Below are positions 7,701 to 13,370 of a stretch of DNA of 13,370 nt, piece by piece; within the stretch, counting starts at the first letter, position 1, and each line of letters begins with the position of its first letter. The notes beneath the pieces were generated by a model, which saw only the letters and a program-made list of their open reading frames with translations, searched no databases and had not been told where the DNA came from. Location: assembly GCA_027596945.1 (NCBI GenBank), contig JADGJH010000635.1:1-13370 (forward strand), written 5' to 3'. The translations under genes and the position numbers were made by a program. This stretch comes from Physocladia obscura. Its lineage: Eukaryota; Chytridiomycota; Chytridiomycetes; Chytridiales; Chytriomycetaceae.

Positions 7701-10700
7701 TTTTCGGTGAAACTGACTTATCGACAGCTCTTTTGCCCAAATATCCAAGTCCCAAACTTCCAAAAGAATTGTTTCCTAAAGAATTCTTGCCATCGCGTTT
7801 CAAACGCCTAGCAGCTCCTCCGTCGCCGCTTTCTTCTCCTCTATTCCGAATCTCAACACTGACTCATCCATGGGTGGTTGGACACAATATCAACAACACA
7901 GTTGTCTTTCCTGCAGCAGGTTACATGGAATCTGCATTCGAAAACGGCGCTCATACTCTTCGCAATGTCAAATTTAAACGAGCTTTGATTTTGGAATCCG
8001 ACGAGGCACCAAAATACGTGGGATTTGTGAAAGGTGAAGTGGAAGGAAAATGGAGCTTTAAATCTAGTTCTGCTTCATTATTTTCTGCTGGAATGGAGGG
8101 TATTGCTTGTTATAACGAAAGCGGTGTCATTCTTGACCAAGTACACGCTGAAGGATACATGACGTCTGCGGTTTCGAAATTAAATGCGGAGGAAAAAGAT
8201 TTAATTGACAATATGGACACTTATCTCAAGCAATTCGACGATACTGCCAGTGGAAAACATTTCTGTTGAGTTTTTGGCACCATTTTCTTCAATGTGAATT
8301 TAAAACTAAATGATTATTTTCCCAGACGAACAAGTCAAACGAATGAATTTCTTTTATACTGATGATTTTAAACTACTCGATCATATTCGATTTTCATCAA
8401 CCCGTTCGGATATTATATTTGCTGTTGTTACACCCAAAGATGATACGTGGTCCAAGCCGCATTCGGCTGGGTTGATTTTCCACCCAGGAATTCTCGATTG
8501 CTTTTTTCAAATCGCGTCTCGTGAGTTTTTTGTTTTGTTTTTTGTTGCCTGTTCAGTTCCATAAATCATGAGTTGCTTGTCTCAATTGAAATATAAATCT
8601 TATACAGTGGTATTAATGCCTTTAAAGCATACAATCGATTGTTATTTACCAGCTGAAGCAACTCGAGTGTCGCTTTTTGCAACAAAAGAAGAAATTCGCA
8701 ACGTTAAATCATTTGGAGTTTTTCTTAAAAATCGATGGTTCAATGGAGTTGCTCACTCAAACGATATTTATGTTCTCGATTTGGCTTCCAAAAAAATTAT
8801 AATTGTGTTTGAAGGATTCGAAGCTCGTAAGGTTCCAAACAAGCGAAATATTGGTCTCGAAGCGCCATTCACTTTGGCTTGGGAACCAATCGGTATACCA
8901 GTTGACGTTGTACTAAATGGAAATTCGAATGATGAAGTTACAACACAGACAGCAAGTATAGGTATTGTACATTACTTTATTATATTTTCGTTTTAATCTC
9001 TTTATAAATCAAGGTTCAGAAATTCAAAATCAAATGAATTACACCGCAAGATTCCTTGCAAGTAGCTTCAGCCGTCGCGTCCTGCGTATTTTAGAGCTAA
9101 AATCTGAATCAGACCAATCGATTTTACGAAACTTAAGTCTGGCTTTGGAACGTATAAAAAATTTGCATGGCATCCATTTTGAATTCGTGACGATAAATTC
9201 ATCGGCTTTGGATATTCAAGAAAATATTATTAAATTGGTTACAAATGATCGTTGTCGGTTATTTTCGTTTGATTTGGCTGTTGTACAGGAAAAAGCTGGC
9301 AGTTCAATGCTATTTGAATGGATTTCAAAATTACTGGTCCCTGGTGGATTTATGTTCACTGCCGTTGGACAAACTAGTGATGCAATAAATCCGATAAGCT
9401 CTAAAAAATTGTGTGAAACAATCGAATTTATTGGATTTGAGCTGCTGAAAACAACTCTTGTTCAAGACGGTGCTGTCATATTGTCGCGTTTATCTAAATC
9501 ATTTATGAGTTCAACTTTAGAAAACAATCTCAGCAACCTTGATTCTACAACAATTGTATTCCATTATAATCCAGGAAGTGAAATGGATCTTGTGAATGCC
9601 GTAAAAAATGTTAACGGAATTCCAAATGTAAATCTCTGGGTTTTGACCGATAACAGCCCAACAGGAGCAATGGGAATTTCTTTGGCCACGACCATCATAA
9701 ACGAGATGGACTTTTTGAAAGTTCACGTTTTAGTTTTTGACCAAGAAATCAACACAATTAAAAGAAACGAGTATGCAAATAAATTTCAAGGGCTTACTAC
9801 ATTTGGAGATCTTGAGTCTGTTATATTGGTGAAAGTTGATGGGAAACTTTTTTCGCGTCGCTTAGTGAAATGTTTGGCTGCAAATAATTCTGTAGATGAG
9901 GTATTAAACGACAGTAAAGATTCCGACTGGGTTTTGGATATCGAAAAAGGAAAAGAGCCGGATATTGGGCATTTACTTCCGCATCGCCAACGACTGCTTC
10001 CTGCTGATGAATCAAATTTGGAAATTAAAATAGCTGGCGTTTCGCTGAACTTCAAAAATGTTCTTTCTGCTTTAGGACTATTGCATGCGGACGATAAATT
10101 GTGCGAGTTTTCGGGAACCGTAACCGCCATTGGAAACAAGGTAAAACCATCAAAATCACCAAAAAATTTCTGAGAAAAAAATAAACCAGGTAACGAGATT
10201 CAAGATTGGAGATCGAGTCATGGGTTTTACGAAAGGCTGTCGGGAGGCCTCTGTAGTCGTTGCAAATGAATACGCGTGTTCATTAATTCCGACCTCAATG
10301 AACTTCATGGATGCATGCGCTTTTCCGATCGCTTATGGAACAGCATGGCACTCCTTAGTTGATCTAGGTCGAATTAGTCCTGGCGATACTGTTTTGATTC
10401 ATTCAGCTGCTGGCGGCGTTGGTTTAGCAGCAATCCAAATCGCACAAAGATTTGATTGTGAAATTTTTTGTACCGTAGGAAGCGAAGGAAAAAGATCATT
10501 TATAAAAAATCAGTTTGATGTGCTTGATAATTCTATATCAAATTCGCGATCGCATGAAGAATGGGTGGAAGACTCAAAAAATTGGTTGGAAAAGCGAGGA
10601 AAGAAAGGTTTTGACGTAATTTTGAGTTCGTTACAAGGCGTGTCTCTTCAAGCAGGATGCAGCATGCTTGCTCCTTTAGGCCGATTTATTGATATCAGCA

Positions 10701-13331
10701 AACGTGATATTTTATCAGGAGCTTCAATGTCTATGAGTATGTTTGCCCCCGCAACATCTTATATTGCTGTGGAGGTGGGTATTCTTGGACAATCGAAACC
10801 GCGACATCTAGCAAAACTTTTGGATACAATTTCTGCTACACACAACGATAAGCCCTTCAAATATATTGTTGGGCATTCTTTTTCGGGGGCAACAGGTTTA
10901 CTTGAGGCGTATAGACTAATGGAATCGGGGACACATATTGGAAAAATTATTGTCGATGTTCGGACAGTTGATCCAAATTCATACCCAGGAAATCGTGGAA
11001 TTGCCGTGTCAAAGCTGATTTTCGACCCTCGAAAGTCTTATATATTAGTTGGCGGGTGTGGTGGATTGGGTCCTCGAATTGCGCTCTGGATGGCTATGAG
11101 TGGCGCAAGAAATATTGTCTTGACTAGCAGAAGGGGTGTTTTAGACAGTGCTGGAGAGCTTTTGATTCGAGCAGCAAAGTTTATTTCCAAAGGAGAAATT
11201 ACCGTAAATGTGATTGCTGCTGATGCAACTGACAAAAGAGCGATGAAAGACGTTGTGCATCTTGCAGAAAGCAGTGCTCCAATTGGGGGGGTCTTTTTGA
11301 TGACGGTTGTGTTGGCTGATGATCTTTTTGTGAACATGACTGAGGATAAATTTAAAACTGTGAGTTTTGTTGTAAAATTCTTTTTATTTTTTATTTTTAC
11401 TGATTTATTTGGCACTTGAATCTTCCATCACCCAGGTCATGAATTCAAAAGTTACAGTCTTCAAAAATGTATGCAATGCGCTCGATATTCATAAACTCGA
11501 TTTTTTGCTGTTATTTTCGTCTGTTGCTGTGCTTTTTTCTAATCCAGGCCAATCAAACTACGCTGCTGCCCAAGCATATTTCGATACTATTGCCGCTGAT
11601 CTCCCGAACACCTGCTCACTTGCTGTTCCTGCCGTTTCAGATTATGGGGTGTTTGCCAGAACCACCCAGTCGAACAATGCTATCAAAAGTTTTGCGATGA
11701 ATGCCGAAGAATTATGCGACGTTATTGGCGAAGTAATTTATCGAACGGTTTCGGGTGCAAAGACAAGAGTTCCTTATTATGTTCCACAGTTACCATGGAA
11801 TATTGCGTATTCAAATATTCCATCGCTTCGATCATGTGCATCTCATCTTGCTGTAGACTCCGACGACTCGGAAGAAGAGAAAAATGACTTAGACAAGCAT
11901 GACCGAATTTCCTCCCTGCTTTCTAGACTTTTAAAAGTCGAAGTGAAAGAAATTGACGAAACATCAAATTTGAGTATGTTGGGACTAGATTCGCTTTCCG
12001 CAAGTCGGTTGAGTGCGATTTTGGATTTGGAGTTTGGGATAAAATTATCGCAAATGCAATTGTTGGGATCGGTGTCTTTGGCAACTTTGCGACATATTCT
12101 CGAGTCGAAAAATAATGCAACTGAAGAAATGACTGAAAATGACATGCAAAAAGAAGGTAAAGCAAATGCTGCTGTTGTGGAGCAATTTGATTATATGGCT
12201 GATATTGATTTATTTGATGACGCTTCATTTACAAGCATTGGTTTGCCATTGTTGAACATATCAAAAATTAATCCCTCTGAATCTATAACCTTTTTTTTGA
12301 CGGGGGGAACTGGATTTGTTGGATCATTCTTGCTTGAAAATATTTTGACGGTGTTTCCACTTTCTAAAGTGGTTTGTCTCATTCGCGCTGTCGATTCTGA
12401 ATCAGGTTTAAGAAGACTAAAAACCAAAGCAACTAAATACGGGGTCTGGAAAGATGGATTTGAAAGAAGAATTGAAGTGATTGTTGGAGATTTATCTGAA
12501 CGGAAATTCGGATTCTCAAGCTCGGATTGGGCAAATATTTGTTCGAGCATTGATGTCATAATTCATGCGGGATCTTCAGTTTCGTATAAATGTGCTTTTT
12601 TATCCCCATTTTTTTCTTTGTTATTTTTTGTTTATTTTGTTTTTGTTTTAAAGGTTGACTGGATTCGTTCATATAAAGATTTAAGGTCTGCTAATGTAGC
12701 TGGTGTTTCTGAAATTCTGCGTCTTGCTACTACAATACGATTGAAACCAGTTCAATTCATATCTTCTGTGGCCGTATTTTTTGGGACAGATGCACCAAAA
12801 GTTGTAAATGAGGATTATGAGATGTCTCAACTTGGTGGCAAACATTCATACGGGTATCCGCAAACAAAATTTGTAGCTGAAAGCATTTTCAAAAGAGCTC
12901 AAGACCGTGGCGTGCCGGTATCGATTATCAGAACGGGGCTTGTGACAGGTCATTCCAACTCTGGAGGTAATTTATTTTTTTCCGATTTTCTTTCGAAATG
13001 ATAAACAAAAAAACAAAACAATACAGTCATCAATCAAGAAGACTTTTTGTTTCGAATTTTACGTGGTGCTTTGGAGCTTGGCATATATACAGAGCTTCCA
13101 GGAGAAACAGTTCTTACTCCGGTTGATTTTCTATGCGAGAGTATGATCAAGCTTGTGGCGCTTCCACAGTCATGGAAAAATCGCGTTTATCACATAACAA
13201 GTCAAGAATCAATTTATTGGCGAGAGCTTTTGGCTCTGGGAAAACTAGTTACTCATGACTATATCAAAGAGGAAATGAAAACTGCTCTACTAACTGGCCA
13301 GACAAACAATCCTTTGATTCCTTTTGCTGAA
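4710..13331 (+). CDS. Highly reducing type I PKS/FAS-like synthase with thioester reductase (3' partial)
   Basis: Model: join(4710..5133, 5215..6995, 7069..7428, 7473..7572, 7626..8264, 8326..8520, 8608..8961, 9014..10140, 10190..11359, 11436..12578, 12654..12966, 13027..13331). This gives 2637 residues with no stop; the gene continues past the window. Domain order with approximate residues: KS 6-429, AT 525-855, DH 961-1243, pseudo-methyltransferase 1285-1447, structural pseudo-KR 1460-1590, ER 1600-1919, KR 1936-2128, ACP 2206-2276, thioester reductase 2334 onward. It should be an iterative megasynthase using malonyl-type units, able to reduce each step fully and release an aldehyde or alcohol. 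The order resembles animal FAS and Dictyostelium PKSs, some of which also end in a reductase. It has no loading module or targeting signal: KS begins at residue 6, implying a cytosolic enzyme. ATG 4710 is the first in frame after a stop at 4692, with A at -3. Each splice junction was chosen because it restores a domain motif. Confidence is high for the gene and slightly lower for introns 5, 6 and 10. Confidence 0.95.
4725..6077 (+). other. PKS domain: ketosynthase (KS)
   Basis: Residues 6-429; catalyses the condensing step. It begins VALVGIGLRLP. The nucleophile is Cys171 in DTACSS, with His306 in ECHGTGTPVGDP and His350 in KTYIGHLE, so the C-H-H triad and spacing are intact. FGFGGANGHIVLE closes the domain. 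The usual KTNIGH motif has Tyr347 in place of Asn. Intron 1 (5134-5214) interrupts the domain at SG/TGSS. Confidence 0.95.
5134..5214 (+). other. PKS intron 1 with A15 tract
   Basis: GTAACT...GAATAG, 81 bp, phase 1; splicing gives EYSGTGSSLALQ, the normal KS path. It contains a run of fifteen A (5163-5177), prone to sequencing or assembly length error but harmless inside the intron. Confidence 0.9.
6363..7428 (+). other. PKS domain: acyltransferase (AT)
   Basis: Residues 525-855; loads extender and starter units onto the ACP. FSGQGPQHPEMGK starts the fold. The nucleophile is Ser626 in MGHSVGE, the carboxylate-binding Arg is Arg651 (25 residues later, the usual spacing), and the catalytic His is His757 in GPYHSPLVE. 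Retained Arg argues for a dicarboxylic acyl-CoA such as malonyl-CoA; exact specificity cannot be read. Intron 2 (6996-7068) falls at AE/LVKL. Confidence 0.93.
7429..7472 (+). other. PKS intron 3, shortest intron (44 bp)
   Basis: GTATTA...TTACTAG, phase 0. Downstream CTAG acceptors (7491, 7495, 7499) lead to stops soon after the junction; only AG at 7472 keeps the frame, giving SPTPLVLASAKRPNP, the normal post-AT linker. Confidence 0.85.
7841..8837 (+). other. PKS domain: dehydratase (DH)
   Basis: Residues 961-1243, double hot-dog fold that removes water from the beta-hydroxyacyl chain. Catalytic His975 lies in HNINNTVVFPAAGYM and catalytic Asp1159 in HPGILDCFFQ. The classical HxxxGxxxxP motif reads HxxxNxxxxP here. 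Introns 5 (8265-8325) and 6 (8521-8607) lie inside. Their junctions, GKHF-Y-EQVKRM and QIAS-L-VLMPL, are inferred from frame and fold, so a few residues there could shift. Confidence 0.88.
9014..9501 (+). other. PKS domain: degenerate methyltransferase (pseudo-MT)
   Basis: Residues 1285-1447. The position between DH and ER and the pattern RVLRILEL (from residue 1305), FDLAVVQ and LLVPGGFMFT follow the C-methyltransferase fold. In active enzymes RVLELG is followed by a glycine-rich GxGxG turn; here it is LKSESDQS with no glycine, so SAM binding is unlikely. It probably has a structural role as in animal FAS. Confidence 0.75.
9540..9950 (+). other. PKS domain: structural pseudo-KR subdomain
   Basis: Residues about 1460-1590, between the MT-like part and ER. 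Blocks such as NVNLWVLTDNSP, TGAMGISLATTIINE and KVHVLVFDQE follow the non-catalytic half of PKS/FAS ketoreductases, which supports the catalytic KR further downstream. There is no nucleotide-binding or catalytic motif. The limits are approximate. Confidence 0.6.
9960..10965 (+). other. PKS domain: enoyl reductase (ER)
   Basis: Residues 1600-1919, medium-chain dehydrogenase type, reducing the enoyl thioester with NADPH. Visible features are AGVSLNFKNVLSALGLL, FSGTVTAIGNKV, the nucleotide-binding HSAAGGVGLAAIQIAQ (AAGGVG at 1733-1738), and APLGRFIDISKRDI. All typical motifs are intact, so full reduction to saturated chains is likely. Intron 8 (10141-10189) falls at NK/VTRFKIGDRV. Confidence 0.93.
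11024..11670 (+). other. PKS domain: catalytic ketoreductase (KR)
   Basis: Residues about 1939-2128. The NADPH motif is GGCGGLG (1948-1954), followed by LTSRRG. The catalytic pair is Ser2079 (LLFSSVA) and Tyr2092 (PGQSNYAAAQ), with the usual 13-residue spacing; a Lys lies in NSKVTVFKNV. The residue four after Tyr is Gln rather than the common Asn. The GVFLMTVVLADDLFVNMT block is nearer to animal FAS than to bacterial KRs. Intron 9 (11360-11435) falls at FKT/VMNS. Confidence 0.92.
11901..12113 (+). other. PKS domain: acyl carrier protein (ACP)
   Basis: Residues 2206-2276, about 70 residues, single copy. The phosphopantetheine attachment site is Ser2236 in LGLDSLSASRL. An acidic Ser/Asp/Glu-rich linker (SDDSEEEKNDLD) precedes it, connecting it flexibly to KR. 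Confidence 0.95.
12285..13331 (+). other. PKS domain: terminal thioester reductase (TR, partial)
   Basis: Residues 2334-2637 and beyond; NAD_binding_4/Lys2-type short-chain dehydrogenase that reduces the ACP-bound thioester. The NAD(P)H motif is TGGTGFVGS (GxxGxxG at 2340-2346); HAGSSVDWIRSYKDLRSANVAG then FISSVAV follow. Catalytic YPQTK has Tyr2499 and Lys2503, and GHSNSGVINQEDF is the standard late block. It occupies the place where animal FAS has a hydrolytic thioesterase. Release should give an aldehyde, or an alcohol after two reductions. The C-terminus is outside the window. Confidence 0.9.
12579..12653 (+). other. PKS intron 10, in-phase and stop-free
   Basis: GTTTCG...TTTAAAG, 75 bp, phase 0, divisible by three with no in-frame stop. 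Retained, it would insert 25 mostly hydrophobic residues into TR between HAGSS and VDWIRSY. Splicing restores the continuous HxGxxVDW block typical of thioester reductases, so I treat it as an intron despite the open frame. The T-rich composition agrees. Confidence 0.8.
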
Positions 13332-13370
13332 GTACGTTTTCTTTCCTTTTTCCTCATGATGTATCTTTAC
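13332..13370 (+). other. PKS intron 12 (5' part)
   Basis: A GTACGT donor follows PLIPFAE in phase 0, then a T/C-rich sequence to the window edge. The reading frame would stay open past it for a while, but the donor is strong and the following translation is unlike TR. Confidence 0.7.

Noticed and set aside
8568..8607. ATG at 8568 as the start of a separate downstream protein
   Set aside because: The frame continues DH sequence; the stretch 8521-8607 fits an 87-bp intron joining QIAS to VLMPL, so the ATG lies in the intron.
1..13370. CRISPR arrays, insertion sequences, bacterial operon or prophage features
   Set aside because: No repeat-spacer structure, transposase motif or terminal inverted repeat was seen. 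Spliceosomal introns throughout show a eukaryotic origin, even though the PKS domains resemble bacterial ones.

Overview
This is a eukaryotic nuclear window. Three plus-strand genes can be reconstructed with short spliceosomal introns: one low-frequency GC-AG intron and fourteen complete GT-AG coding introns of 44-87 bp. All exons read with the standard code. AT-rich, T-rich intergenic DNA, TATA boxes and AATAAA signals fit this. The intron style and the gene families suggest a compact genome of a simple eukaryote (for example an amoebozoan-like or holozoan-like lineage), but I cannot place it further from sequence alone.

Layout. Bases 1-615 hold no gene I can support, only a cluster of TTGACT/AGTCAA words. 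Bases 659-984 encode a very small protein with the RYSHTG...KKHGGGAHNWG signature of the SERBP1/HABP4/Stm1 ribosome- and RNA-binding family, readable only if a GC-AG intron is removed. Only 77 bp later comes a four-exon gene for a 416-residue multi-pass transporter-like protein of the SLC35F6 type (1062-2501), ending in overlapping AATAAA signals. Bases 2536-4348 are AT-rich and mostly empty, except for a GC-richer minus-strand block (2980-3441) that looks protein-coding but that I cannot identify.

The right two thirds is one very large gene, an iterative type I polyketide / FAS-like synthase starting at 4710 and leaving the window inside its twelfth intron. Splicing eleven complete introns gives 2637 uninterrupted residues with the order KS-AT-DH-pseudoMT-pseudoKR-ER-KR-ACP-thioester reductase. 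All core catalytic residues except those of the methyltransferase are visible. The enzyme should therefore build a largely reduced acyl chain and release it as an aldehyde (or, after a second reduction, an alcohol) rather than as a free acid. Its upstream region has two GTCACGTG E-boxes (one the perfect palindrome GTCACGTGAC), a TATA box, a candidate leader intron and two small upstream ORFs, one of which overlaps the main start codon as ATGA.

The PKS is the most interesting object here: a full highly reducing module fused to a reductive-release domain, with several unusual motif residues. The synthase is broken into many pieces by introns, one of which is in-phase and stop-free, so automated gene calls are likely to be wrong.
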